DNA from: Desulfurococcales archaeon
GTDB lineage: Archaea; Thermoproteota; Thermoprotei_A; Sulfolobales; Acidilobaceae
Length of the DNA: 33,290 nucleotides
Assembly (NCBI GenBank): GCA_015523445.1
Contig: WAKG01000020.1
Location: 1-33,290, forward strand
Direction: 5' to 3'
Position 1 is the first letter of the stretch; every line of letters begins with the position of its first letter. The notes beneath the pieces were generated by a model. It was not told where the DNA came from and searched no databases. It saw only the letters and a program-made list of their open reading frames with translations. The translations under genes and the position numbers were made by a program. Of this stretch, positions 17,386 through 27,189 are shown one piece after another.

Positions 17386-18720
17386 TTGACACACAGCATA
17401 ATCGCTGGGGTAGGTGAGATAGATGAGATTAGAATGTATAGAGCCCAGAAGATAATAAGGCTGGCATCCAGGATAAGTGGAGCCCAAGGGCTGGAAGACA
17501 CCATAGCTCCCGAGCTCGCAGTTGACATATTCTACAGCTTCTACCTCCCCCTGCCCGTGATAGCGGAAGACGCTGTCGAACAGCTGGAGACGGGGGATCC
17601 CAGGGATGCCCTCCGCCTCTCAGTAGTAACCCAGCTCCTCGGCAACATAAACCTGTGGAGGGTTAAGCCCTACACAGTCACAGACTCCCTCGTCAGCACG
17701 GTGGCCGCCGCCAGCTTTGTAGAGAGACTCTACAGGGCCCTACCCAAGGACTACAGCAGGCAGAGGAGCGGTAGGCAGGGGAGGAGCGGCGGCCAGGGCA
17801 TGGAGAGTATGGGGACACGTGGGAGCGAGGATAAGATCAAGGAGGCAGTGGAGAAGGCTATGGAGGCAGCCGAGAGGGATAGTAGGACTGCTAAGAGCAT
17901 AAAGCAGATGATAACGAAGGTTGGCGTGGGCAGGACCTCGGTGTTAGAGTTTGATGAGAGTGTTGAGGAGATACTAAGACTTGCCAGGGAGACGGATGTA
18001 GAGAGGATACTGGAGAAGGTTGAGGGTATACGGGTCGCATTCTCGAGGACTAAGGCTGGGGACAGGTTTGTTAAGGGCTGGATCGACGGGATCGAGTATG
18101 GAGGCGACCTGGAGAGGCTCCATGACTCTCAGCTGGCGCTACCCGAGGAGTACTTCTACTACTCTCTAGCAAACAACAAGCTACTCCTCTACAAGAAGGT
18201 CCTACCAGCCTCGCGGGGGCCCATATATGTCCTCCTGGACAAGAGCGGTAGCATGGTTGGGACCAAGATCGACTGGGCTCGGGCCGTGGCTGTGGCACTA
18301 TTCAGGAAGGCGGTAGAGGATAACAGGCTGTTTTACGCCCGTTTCTTCGACTCCGTAGCATATCCCCCAATCACCCTCAGGCCTAGGAGTAGGGCGGGTG
18401 AGGTGGTGAAGCTCCTCTCCTACCTAGCCAGGGTGAGGGCTGGAGGGGGCACGGATATAACTAGGGCAGCAGCGGCCGCCGTAGAGGATATATTGAATGT
18501 GAAGCGTGCCAGGGAGATAAGTGATATAGTCCTGATAACCGATGGCGAGGACAGGCTATCATCAGATATACTATCTAGGCTCATGAAGAAGGGGAATCTG
18601 AGGCTCCACACCGTCATGGTTCAAGGCCACAACCCCTACCTTAAGAAGGCCTCCTACAGGTACTTAGTGGTCAAGAGGCTGGAGGAGAGTGACGCCCTCA
18701 AGGTGATGGACTTCAGCTAG
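17386..18720 (+). CDS. VWA domain protein (CoxE/ViaA-like), partner of the MoxR ATPase
   Basis: IYVLLDKSGSMVGTKIDWARAVAVALF (MIDAS DxSxS), RAGGGTDITRAAAAAVEDI, IVLITDGEDRL; starts 16 nt after the MoxR ORF. Confidence 0.92.
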   Translation: MTHSIIAGVGEIDEIRMYRAQKIIRLASRISGAQGLEDTIAPELAVDIFYSFYLPLPVIAEDAVEQLETGDPRDALRLSVVTQLLGNINLWRVKPYTVTDSLVSTVAAASFVERLYRALPKDYSRQRSGRQGRSGGQGMESMGTRGSEDKIKEAVEKAMEAAERDSRTAKSIKQMITKVGVGRTSVLEFDESVEEILRLARETDVERILEKVEGIRVAFSRTKAGDRFVKGWIDGIEYGGDLERLHDSQLALPEEYFYYSLANNKLLLYKKVLPASRGPIYVLLDKSGSMVGTKIDWARAVAVALFRKAVEDNRLFYARFFDSVAYPPITLRPRSRAGEVVKLLSYLARVRAGGGTDITRAAAAAVEDILNVKRAREISDIVLITDGEDRLSSDILSRLMKKGNLRLHTVMVQGHNPYLKKASYRYLVVKRLEESDALKVMDFS

Positions 18721-19592
18721 GGAGGCTCCACACCGTATAGCTTCACAACGTTGTCAACATTCACCCTGTAAAGATACTCCTCCCCTACAAGCCCCCTCTT
18801 ATACAGCCTGTAGACCTCCCCAGCCATGTCCCAGGGGTATACAACAGCCCCCGGCCTCGACGGGTCATCGATATAGTCACTCTCCAATATGTAGAATGGA
18901 TCCAGCTCCCTGAAGACGTGGGGAAGCAGCCTCTGCACCCCTGGTATAGTAACGGGGTATCCAAGGCTGCTGGCGTAGGACCCGGTGCCCGGCTTAGAGT
19001 GGTGGAACACGGTCCTAGCCCTAGCGTCTCCCAGCCCCAGCCTCCTAGCAGCGTCTTCTACCAGGTCAACTGTGATCCTGCCCACATGCTCTAGGTGCAT
19101 GTGTACTATACAGCCATAGTCCCTAGCATGCTCCAGCGCCCTCTCGAGTATAAGCTGGGCTATCACGGCCCTCTCGGCCCCAGTCTTGTAGTGCTGCCTA
19201 CCCACCTCTCCTATCCCGTCTAGGACCCCGTCCCTGCAGAGACCTGCTGCATAGTCTACCACGCTCCTGCCCAGCTCTAGGACCTTGGAGGGATCCATAT
19301 TGTACCTGTCTATCAGTCTGTCAACATCGGCGGGATGGAACCCGGCTAAGCAGGCTACTCTGAGCCCTGCATCCTCTGCCTCCTTACACTCCCTAACAAC
19401 TATATCAATCATCATCTTGTAGGACTCTAGCCCTGCCGGCTCTATACCGTAACTCCATGGTGAGAGGGATAGGAGGGCCCAGAACCATCCCCCGGCCTCC
19501 TTGAACCTCTCCGCTATCCTAGCGGCTCCCATACCCCTCACTGGGTTGCTATGCCCATGCCCGTCGGCTACTGGTATAAGGGTCATCCTCAT
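18717..19592 (-). CDS. TatD-related metal-dependent hydrolase
   Basis: VADGHGHSNPVRGMG, ACLAGFHPADVDRL, GIGEVGRQHY, IVHMHLEHV, YILESDYIDDPSRPG give the metal-binding His/Glu/Asp pattern of TatD/amidohydrolases. Confidence 0.85.
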   Translation of the reverse strand: MRMTLIPVADGHGHSNPVRGMGAARIAERFKEAGGWFWALLSLSPWSYGIEPAGLESYKMMIDIVVRECKEAEDAGLRVACLAGFHPADVDRLIDRYNMDPSKVLELGRSVVDYAAGLCRDGVLDGIGEVGRQHYKTGAERAVIAQLILERALEHARDYGCIVHMHLEHVGRITVDLVEDAARRLGLGDARARTVFHHSKPGTGSYASSLGYPVTIPGVQRLLPHVFRELDPFYILESDYIDDPSRPGAVVYPWDMAGEVYRLYKRGLVGEEYLYRVNVDNVVKLYGVEPP

Positions 19593-22483
19593 CCAGCCTC
19601 CGCGTGTATACCGGGTTTTCCTGGCAGGGCTTGCCTGGCCTTGGGGGAGCTGCTCTCCTCCTCCGCCTCCACAATTACCTCTCCTACGCCTAGCTCCCTT
19701 GCCAGGAAGCTTGCAGCCTCTTTGAGCGTCTCTAGCTCTAGGCTCCTGTCTACTAGTAGGGATAGGACCTCGGGGTTCCTAGCTATGTGCTTCGCCGCCT
19801 CTCCCGCCTTCTTCTTGTCTGGCATTCTTGCTATGGCCTCCCTTATAGAGTCCCTGAGGTTTAAGCCCCTGGCCCTAGCCTTCTTGACGTGTTTCAGCAT
19901 CTCATACTTCCACTCCGCAGCTACTATCACCCTTATCCTCTCCGCCTTCTTGACTAGGCGTAGGACGTTCTTTGCATCCTCTATTAGCTCCCTTAGTATC
20001 TTCTCAGCTGTCTCCACGTCATCCCTTATCTTATCCTCCTCGGGTTCTGGCCATGGCTGGAGGGATGCGTAGCCTGTCTTGCCTATTCTCTCCCATACCT
20101 CCTCTGCTGTGTGGGGTGCTATCGGTGCTATTAGTAGGGTCTGGACCTCGATGAACCTCTTCAGCAGGTCCCTGTGGGGCATACCCGCCCTCTTTATGTA
20201 CCACTTATATGCTGACTGTAGGTTGTAGTAGCCCTCTACCAGCGCGGTCTTATACATAGTCTCCTCCATTAGGCTGGTAACCCTCTTTATAGTCCTGTTC
20301 AGGACGCTCTCAAACCAGTCATCCACCTTGATTCTCTCGCTCCTCCCGGTTCCATACTTCTCCTCGGCGAACTTTATCCAGGAGTATAGCTCCTCCGCCG
20401 CCCTCTCAGCCACACTAGGCTCGAAGTTAGCATCCTCCAGGCCCGGATCTGCCCCTCCGAGGACCTCGGCCCACCTAGTCGCGTCTGCCCCCCACCTTTC
20501 TATGGCTTGCCTTAGTAGTATGAAGTTGCCCAGGGTCTTCGACATCTTCTTACCTTCTACCATTATCCACCCGTTAACCCCTATGCCCCGGGGCCACTTT
20601 TCCCTTGGAAAGATCGCTACATGGTGGAATATGTAGAAGACTAGGTGGTTTGGTATTAGGTCCTTACCGCTAATCCTCATATCGACTGGGTACCAGTACT
20701 CGAACTCCTTCCTCATCTCCTCCAGCAGGCTCACCGGTATCCCGGTGGACCTGGAGACTTCCTCCGCACTGCCTTGACCCAGGAATATATAGTCGAAGAC
20801 CTCTGGCTTGAGCTGATCCGCCTTCACCCCGTACTTCTCGGGGTGCTGCAGGTACTTTGCTATAGTGTAGTATGCCATGTATATTGTGGAGTCGCTGAGG
20901 CTCTCTATAACCCAATCTGGATCCCAGGGTAGCCTTGTGCCCAGCTCGCCCTTGTGTGTGAATGCCCAGTCCTTATACCAGTCTATATACTCGTGGAAGA
21001 CCCTCCTAACATGCTCTGGGAGGAACGTCATCCTATCAACAGCCTCATGAGCCTTCTTCTTCCACTCCTCCTTGCTATACAGTAGGAACCACTGGTCTGA
21101 CACTAGCTTCACGTGAGTCCTGGCACCGCAGCGGCAATATACCCTTGTGGGTAGCGTGTGCACCCTCACCGCGTCGCCCCGGGAGGCTAGCCACTCTACT
21201 ATCTCCTCCTTGGCGTCGCTAACCCTCATCCCAGCCCATCTACCGGTTATCTCGAGTAGCACCCCGGAGTGGTACTCCTTGGAGTAGATCTCCTTGGTTG
21301 CCTTGTCTAGGAGCTCCCTGTCCTCCTGGCTCTTGACTCCAAGCCTCTTCACAGCGTCTCTGGCCGGGATCCGGGAGTAGCCCTCCAGCCTTATCAGGGG
21401 TATAGGCTCTAACCCGTCCAGTATACCTGGGTCCACGCCGTACTCCCTCAGTACCTCGCCCCGGGCCTTCAGCTCCTCCAGCGCTATGTAGTCGTAGGGG
21501 GCGTGGGCTGGAACACTCATAACCACGCCCGTACCTATATCGGGCTCTACGAAGCTTGCAGGGAGTACCGGGACCCTTGCCCCGGTGGCCGGGTTCTCTA
21601 CAACCCTGCCTAGCAGCTCCCTACCCTCAACGCTTCCCTTCACCTTAACCACGTGCTTCTGATCCGCCAGCTCCCTTGCCATGTAGTCGCTTACTATCCA
21701 GTCCTCTCCATCCACTTCAGCTATTAGATATGTGGCTCTAGGGTTTACCCACATATTGGTGACGCCGAAGACAGTCTCGGGCCTATAGGTTAGTGCTGGG
21801 TAGACCAGGCCATCGTCCCCCCTGAACTTTATTATGAATGCCTCCTGGGGGCTTATCCCGGCATACTCGTCTGGCCTATCATGGTCTCCAACTACCTTCT
21901 GCTCCTTGGGGCACCATACTACTGGGTGCTCTCCCTTGCCTACTAGCCCCTTCTCTCTCAGCTTCAGGTACTGCCACTCTATGAACTTGCTGTAGTATGG
22001 GTTTAAGCTGGTAGTGTGGAACTCCCTCCTCCAGTCTATGCTCATCCCATACCTCTCTAGATCCCTCCTCCAGCCCCTCGTGAAGAACTTGACCCAGTAG
22101 ACGGGATCCTGGAACCTTGGTATCTCCTCCTCCGGTATCCCCATGTCCCTCAGCGTCCTGATCTGCTTCTCATTGCCCTCTCTAACCTTCAGGGAAGCCG
22201 CTACTATAGGGCCCCCAGTGGCGTGCCAGCCCTGAGGGAATAGTACGTTGTAGCCCCTCATCCTCTTATACCTGGCCGTCACGTCTACCCGCAGTATTGT
22301 GAAGGCGCTCCCCAGGTGGGGGTAGGCGTTCACGTATGGGTAGGGGAATGTTATGAAGAATTTGGGCTTGCCCGGGTCTGGATCAGCCTCGAATACCCTG
22401 TCCCTCCTCCAGCGGCCCTGCCACTTCTCTTCTATCGCCTTCATAGCCTCCACTGGATCAGTGTGATCACCCAACCTATTCAC
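19589..22483 (-). CDS. leuS: Leucyl-tRNA synthetase
   Basis: FITFPYPYVNAYPHLGSAF (HIGH-like), EGKKMSKTLGNFI (KMSKS), editing-domain TYRPETVFGVTNMWV; 964 aa. Confidence 0.97.
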   Translation of the reverse strand: MNRLGDHTDPVEAMKAIEEKWQGRWRRDRVFEADPDPGKPKFFITFPYPYVNAYPHLGSAFTILRVDVTARYKRMRGYNVLFPQGWHATGGPIVAASLKVREGNEKQIRTLRDMGIPEEEIPRFQDPVYWVKFFTRGWRRDLERYGMSIDWRREFHTTSLNPYYSKFIEWQYLKLREKGLVGKGEHPVVWCPKEQKVVGDHDRPDEYAGISPQEAFIIKFRGDDGLVYPALTYRPETVFGVTNMWVNPRATYLIAEVDGEDWIVSDYMARELADQKHVVKVKGSVEGRELLGRVVENPATGARVPVLPASFVEPDIGTGVVMSVPAHAPYDYIALEELKARGEVLREYGVDPGILDGLEPIPLIRLEGYSRIPARDAVKRLGVKSQEDRELLDKATKEIYSKEYHSGVLLEITGRWAGMRVSDAKEEIVEWLASRGDAVRVHTLPTRVYCRCGARTHVKLVSDQWFLLYSKEEWKKKAHEAVDRMTFLPEHVRRVFHEYIDWYKDWAFTHKGELGTRLPWDPDWVIESLSDSTIYMAYYTIAKYLQHPEKYGVKADQLKPEVFDYIFLGQGSAEEVSRSTGIPVSLLEEMRKEFEYWYPVDMRISGKDLIPNHLVFYIFHHVAIFPREKWPRGIGVNGWIMVEGKKMSKTLGNFILLRQAIERWGADATRWAEVLGGADPGLEDANFEPSVAERAAEELYSWIKFAEEKYGTGRSERIKVDDWFESVLNRTIKRVTSLMEETMYKTALVEGYYNLQSAYKWYIKRAGMPHRDLLKRFIEVQTLLIAPIAPHTAEEVWERIGKTGYASLQPWPEPEEDKIRDDVETAEKILRELIEDAKNVLRLVKKAERIRVIVAAEWKYEMLKHVKKARARGLNLRDSIREAIARMPDKKKAGEAAKHIARNPEVLSLLVDRSLELETLKEAASFLARELGVGEVIVEAEEESSSPKARQALPGKPGIHAEAG

Positions 22484-22573
22484 CCATCCAGGCTCCGGCT
22501 GGTGGGTTTGGAGTGGTGCTAGCTTAATAACGCTCCCTAGTCCTCCACCCTATCCGGGTAAGGGTGTGTAGAT

Positions 22574-22900
22574 GTGTCTGAGGAGGCTAAGTTTCTGAGG
22601 GGGTTCGACGGGGAGGCTAGGGTTGGCAAGGTCCTGAGGAACCTTGCCACTATAACGTTTAAGCCTGAGGACTTCAGTAGCCCTGTAGCATTGCAGATGG
22701 CTATATCTAGGATATATGAGAGCGTCCTGAAGATGATGGAGGAGGGAGGTCCTAGGGCTAGGTATATTGCTGAGGTTCGATTTACCGATGATCTTGGGAA
22801 TAATGTGGTTATAGCGATAGACCTTGGGGAGGAGATGCCCCCGTTCTCCAAGGAGAAGGTTAAGGCCCGTATAGTTGTAGAGCTGTATGAGGAGGAGTAG
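22574..22900 (+). CDS. Conserved-looking hypothetical protein (108 aa)
   Basis: Well-formed acidic ORF (GFDGEARVGKVLRNLATITFKPEDFSSPVALQMAISRIYE...) filling the gap between leuS and the PhoH-like gene; no family recognised. Confidence 0.65.
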   Translation: MSEEAKFLRGFDGEARVGKVLRNLATITFKPEDFSSPVALQMAISRIYESVLKMMEEGGPRARYIAEVRFTDDLGNNVVIAIDLGEEMPPFSKEKVKARIVVELYEEE

Positions 22901-22901
22901 T

Positions 22902-24053
22902 TTACCTTCTCCTCCTCTTCCTAGGCCTCTCTTCCGCCTCGACCACGTGTACCCTGACACCGAGTAGCTTCTGGACGATCTCGTCTAGGAACCGTATGTA
23001 TACTCCCCGCTGTCCCATCAGCGGGCCCATGTTGCCTCTGGCTATCTCCAGCTTTAGTAGTGGGCCAGCGAAGTCTGTATCTATTATGTGCCTGTGTATC
23101 CATGCAACCGGGTGTATTGCCCTGACCAGCTCCCTAAAGTCTAGGGTTAGGGGTATGCCCCTTACCTTTAGGCCAGTCTCCTCCTCTACCTGAGCTATCC
23201 TCTCTCCCCGCTGGCCTATGAGCCTGCCCATGTGCTTCTCCTTGACTATTATTAGGGAATCTGGTGTGTGGTCGCTCTCTATCCCCCATCTTCTCTTGGG
23301 GTCGAGTAGGTTTACAACCGTGATTATATCAGCGTCAGGCGCCCTTATCCTAGCCGCCTCATAGACGCTCTTCTCAACCTCATCCATATTCCTCTTCCTC
23401 ATGTTGAGTTCTAGGAGTAGCCTTATCCCTCTCCTGGCCCCGGGCCTTACTATGTCCTTGACGCCTAGGTCCACCACTGTAGCATTCTCCTCGCCCAGGA
23501 GTATCTCTCTTGCCAGGCTTGCTCCATCCTTGCCAGGCTCCGTAGTCCTCTGGAAAACCGGGTCCCCGGCTACGATAAGCCTACTGCCCTCCCCTAGCCT
23601 GGTTATAACCTCTACTATAGTCTCCGGGGGGACGCTCTGGGAGTCATCTAGCACTATTATCGAGTTGTCGAAGGTCCTGCCCCGGAGGAAGTGGGGATCT
23701 ACCAGCACGATCTTCCCAGCGTCGTAGAGCTGCTCTAGGTCTCCCGACCCAACCTTTAGTATATCCTCAATATACTCCGATGCTATGCTCCTATACATCT
23801 CTGGGTCGCTGGTTATGGTCACCTCTCTACCCGTTGCAATGTCTATTACGGGCCTGGCTAGTATGAACCTGTCATACCTACCCTGGAGGGCTGCTGTGAC
23901 CCCGTATGATATTGAGAATAGGCTCTTACCCGTACCTGTGGGGCCGAAGACACCTATTATATCGCTACCCGACTCCAGCGCCTCCCTGAGCCTCTCCTGC
24001 CCCGGGGTCCTGGGCTCTAGCTTCTCGTATAGACCCTCCATCTCCGCCACCAT
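22902..24053 (-). CDS. PhoH-like ATPase with C-terminal KH domain(s)
   Basis: IIGVFGPTGTGKSLFSISYGV, RFILARPVIDIATGREV, NSIIVLDDSQSVPPETIVEVITRLGEGSRLIVAGDP; KH-like GxxG segments MGRLIGQRGERIAQVEEETGLKV and MGPLMGQRGVYIRFLDEIVQ. Confidence 0.88.
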   Translation of the reverse strand: MVAEMEGLYEKLEPRTPGQERLREALESGSDIIGVFGPTGTGKSLFSISYGVTAALQGRYDRFILARPVIDIATGREVTITSDPEMYRSIASEYIEDILKVGSGDLEQLYDAGKIVLVDPHFLRGRTFDNSIIVLDDSQSVPPETIVEVITRLGEGSRLIVAGDPVFQRTTEPGKDGASLAREILLGEENATVVDLGVKDIVRPGARRGIRLLLELNMRKRNMDEVEKSVYEAARIRAPDADIITVVNLLDPKRRWGIESDHTPDSLIIVKEKHMGRLIGQRGERIAQVEEETGLKVRGIPLTLDFRELVRAIHPVAWIHRHIIDTDFAGPLLKLEIARGNMGPLMGQRGVYIRFLDEIVQKLLGVRVHVVEAEERPRKRRRR

Positions 24054-25227
24054 TAGGGCGCTGATCCCCTTCTAGGGTTTTAGGTGTACCACTGCCTCCC
24101 GAAGCTAGGAGGGATATCTCCGCTAGTACTCCGGCTGCTGCCGGAGTTAGCTGGACAGCGTAGAAGCTGTATAGGGTCCTATTCCCCATTACAAAGACTA
24201 GGTAGTACGTTATTATTATGCTCATATAGAGTATCGATGAGAATACCATCCTCTCCCTACCCCTATCTAGGTGATACATGGTTATTATGAGTGCCGCTAC
24301 TAGGGCTGGTAGGTGGATCAGGGTGTTAAGCCTAGCCGAAACCAGGGCTCCGGATACGCTGTAGTAGAATGGGTTTACGTTGAATATCCATCCTGTAGGG
24401 GTTGAGGTTGGAGGCCCATCGGCTGGCCTCGAGGTTGTATGCCACTTCAATGCATTGATATTCTCCTTGACAAGCTCTACTGGACCAAAATATGAGGCGA
24501 GTGGAACATACATTACTATGTATACGGTTAGGGATATAAGTACAATCTTCACCACAGTCCTGATCCTCTCCCTCCTACTCATCCATCCGGCGTATGCTAT
24601 GTAAACTATTAGTGCTAGTACTGCAGCTACTCCACTCATCTTAACCGAGGCAGCAGCCCCAGCCATTATACTGGCTAGCCCCAGGCGGCCCCGGGCAGCT
24701 GCTAGTATGGTGAGGGCTGTAAAGAAGGCTAGATGTATGTCTAGCATTGCTACTGCACCTGCAGTCCTTAATATATAATCGCTTCCTGCAGCCATGGCCG
24801 CTGATGATGCTGCCAGGATCATAGGTGGCCTCCTACCCGTGTAGGCTAATGCTATTATTACGGGGATCATGCTTGCCTCCAGGATCCCGGGGAGTCTCCA
24901 GCATAGTGGTTCATCGCCGCAGACTAGCATTGACAGTGCTATAATATACTTGCCTAGAGGGGGATGTTCTAGGTTATAATAGTCCTCATCGGTCTTACCA
25001 GAATAGCTCCAATAGTCTATATCTACTTTGAACACATTCTGCAGTATTCTCCTTGCAGTATCGACATAGTATATCTCGTCACTGACATACTCTTTTCCAA
25101 GCTCTTCGTAGAGGTGTGCCAAGCCGCTGGCGGAGTAGTATACGAATATGCTGGAGACGGCGACTGAGAGGAGTAGTATCGAGACCCATAGCAGCCATGA
25201 ACGGTCAGCGTAGCTCAGCATCCTCAC
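23965..25227 (-). CDS. PMT/GT39-like membrane glycosyltransferase (dolichyl-phosphate-mannose-protein mannosyltransferase family)
   Basis: SDEIYYVDTARRILQ...YYNLEHPPLGKYIIALSMLVCGDEPLCWRLPGI plus many TM segments, as in PMT-family enzymes. Confidence 0.82.
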   Translation of the reverse strand: MRMLSYADRSWLLWVSILLLSVAVSSIFVYYSASGLAHLYEELGKEYVSDEIYYVDTARRILQNVFKVDIDYWSYSGKTDEDYYNLEHPPLGKYIIALSMLVCGDEPLCWRLPGILEASMIPVIIALAYTGRRPPMILAASSAAMAAGSDYILRTAGAVAMLDIHLAFFTALTILAAARGRLGLASIMAGAAASVKMSGVAAVLALIVYIAYAGWMSRRERIRTVVKIVLISLTVYIVMYVPLASYFGPVELVKENINALKWHTTSRPADGPPTSTPTGWIFNVNPFYYSVSGALVSARLNTLIHLPALVAALIITMYHLDRGRERMVFSSILYMSIIITYYLVFVMGNRTLYSFYAVQLTPAAAGVLAEISLLASGGSGTPKTLEGDQRPNGGGDGGSIREARAQDPGAGEAQGGAGVG

Positions 25228-25334
25228 CCTAGACAGTCAGCCCTGCCTTTCCTCATCCCGCCGCCTACCAAGATGGCCCCGGAAGGGATATAAGTATTGC
25301 AGGCTCCAGCATGCGTGGATAGTGGTGGACTTAT

Positions 25335-25610
25335 GTGAGGAGGAAGAGGAGGCACAATATATACAACACTGACTATAATAGGATAAGCGTCTACCCCTCC
25401 TACAAAAAGCCCCAGCAGAGGGAGCATATCGAGATCGGGAACGTGATCGAGGTCAGGGTATCCAAGACCGACGAGAACGGGGATCCGCTGGGCAGCTACA
25501 AGGGCTATACTGTTGTTATCCTGGGCGATGCCATGCCTGGGGATGTGGTCAAGATCAGGGTTGAGAGGGTGCACGGCTCCCGGATCTGGGGCAGGCTCAT
25601 AGAGGGTTAG
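25335..25610 (+). CDS. TRAM domain protein
   Basis: IEIGNVIEVRVSKTDENGDPLGSYKGYTVVILGDAMPGDVVKIRVERVHGSRIWGRLI matches the TRAM beta-barrel. Confidence 0.88.
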   Translation: MRRKRRHNIYNTDYNRISVYPSYKKPQQREHIEIGNVIEVRVSKTDENGDPLGSYKGYTVVILGDAMPGDVVKIRVERVHGSRIWGRLIEG

Positions 25611-27088
25611 CTCCTCCTAGCCATATAGATCACCTGTCTCGCAGCTACTATGAAAGGTATCACCTCTAGTCTGCCCAATAGCATGCCTGTTACCAGGAGT
25701 ATCTTCATTCCTGTCGGGGCTGAAGCAGCCGTTATCCCAGTGCTGAGCCCTATGTTAAACACTGCACTGGCCATCTCGAATAATATATCATCTGCCTTAT
25801 ACATGTTAGGATAGAGTAGTATTGCAGTTACTACTAGTATTATATAGGTGAATACGAAAGCTGCTATGCCAGCCATGACCCTCCTAACAAGCCTCTCATC
25901 CACATAGTATCTACCCATCCTCCTCTTAGGTGCATATCCCTGCGGCTTAACTATAGTCTCAGCCTCCATCGTGAGGACCTTGAGGGCTACAGCTATCCTG
26001 AGGACCTTAATCCCGCCAGCAGTAGAAAACGCGCTTCCCCCTATTGCTGATAATACTATTAGCCATATCTTATAGTCACCCGACGCCTCGCCTAGAGGCC
26101 CTGACTGGAATCCAACAGTCGTGTATGCAGAGACCGCGTCGTAGATAGCCTGGCGAAGGGTATAGGCCTCCCTGAGCAGGGCGTCCCTCTCGTATAGTAG
26201 CCATGTAGCAGCTATGGCAAGTAGTAGTATGAGTAGTTGGACCCTTAGCTCCACACTATATCTGAGCCTAGAGATCCTTAGGGTTAGTATGCTATCGTGG
26301 TCGGAGAAGCTCATGGCCCCCATGAATGATACTAGAAGGGTCGTGACTAGGACCCAGTCGTAGTCCAGGTAGCTGGCTATGCTCTCCGTGTAGGGTGTGA
26401 AGCCTGCCGTGGATATAGCTGTCATGGAGAAGTGTATCGAGTCTATCAGCGTGGCCCCAGACGCGTATATCAGGGTAACTCCTATCAGGGTTAGTATAGT
26501 ATATAGTATTCCCAGCCTGTATGCACTCCTCTTCAAGCTGGCCTCTAGCCTCTCATACCTACCCTCGGCAACATAGAGTACGGCAGCCGAGATCCCGGGC
26601 CTGGCCAGGAGAGCTATGGTAAACACAATGATACCTAGGCCTCCCAGCCACTGCATTATACTCCTCCACATCTTCACAGTATCAGGCAGCTCCCCCACGC
26701 TGGGCACGTAGCTGCCGTCCCAGCTACTGGGCTCTCCACTCATTATCGTAAGGCCTGTTGTGGTCCAGCCCCCCACGCTCTCGAAGTAGGCATCTATAAA
26801 TGGGATATCCAGTGTTATGACGAGTGCTACGCTGGTTAGAGCAGGAACTGTAAGCCAAACTAGTATAGTTAGTAGGACACCCTCACCAATGCTGAGACCC
26901 CGGGACTCAACCCTAGACAGTGCCAAGCCAACGAGTAGGTATGCCACGCCCAAGCTTAGGAATACCAGGGCAACCTCATGCTCCATAGTGAAGCTTATCC
27001 CGTACAGGCCCGCCCCTATCAGCGAGAAGCTTGACGTCCCTACAGCTAAGCCCGTGTATGACACGATCTTCCTCAGCAACCCATGCAC
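25607..27088 (-). CDS. trkH: TrkH/KtrB-family potassium uptake channel subunit
   Basis: ESVGGWTTTGLTIM, SMTAISTAGFTPYTESI, AVSAYTTVGFQSGPLGEA, SAVFNIGLSTGITA are the repeated TrkH pore-loop motifs; multiple TMs. Confidence 0.93.
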   Translation of the reverse strand: MHGLLRKIVSYTGLAVGTSSFSLIGAGLYGISFTMEHEVALVFLSLGVAYLLVGLALSRVESRGLSIGEGVLLTILVWLTVPALTSVALVITLDIPFIDAYFESVGGWTTTGLTIMSGEPSSWDGSYVPSVGELPDTVKMWRSIMQWLGGLGIIVFTIALLARPGISAAVLYVAEGRYERLEASLKRSAYRLGILYTILTLIGVTLIYASGATLIDSIHFSMTAISTAGFTPYTESIASYLDYDWVLVTTLLVSFMGAMSFSDHDSILTLRISRLRYSVELRVQLLILLLAIAATWLLYERDALLREAYTLRQAIYDAVSAYTTVGFQSGPLGEASGDYKIWLIVLSAIGGSAFSTAGGIKVLRIAVALKVLTMEAETIVKPQGYAPKRRMGRYYVDERLVRRVMAGIAAFVFTYIILVVTAILLYPNMYKADDILFEMASAVFNIGLSTGITAASAPTGMKILLVTGMLLGRLEVIPFIVAARQVIYMARRS

Positions 27089-27140
27089 CCGCGCAGCGTC
27101 TAAGGCTCCCTGGGGGCCCCAGCCTATGCATGTACCGCTG

Positions 27141-27152
27141 ATTATAATTAAA
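27141..27152 (+). promoter_or_regulatory. Predicted TATA box upstream of ORF 27190-27756
   Basis: ATTATAATTAAA about 45 nt upstream of the GTG start. Confidence 0.45.
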
Positions 27153-27189
27153 CCGCTCCGAATGACAGTAGCGTCTTGGGTGGGTACTG

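Noticed and set aside
19551-20072. 173-aa plus-strand ORF opposite the leuS 3' end
   Set aside because: Entirely antisense to leuS; Ser/Leu-rich composition typical of shadow ORFs.
22550-22960. 136-aa minus-strand ORF opposite the 108-aa hypothetical gene
   Set aside because: Antisense to a better-formed ORF and lacking any recognisable family; probably spurious.
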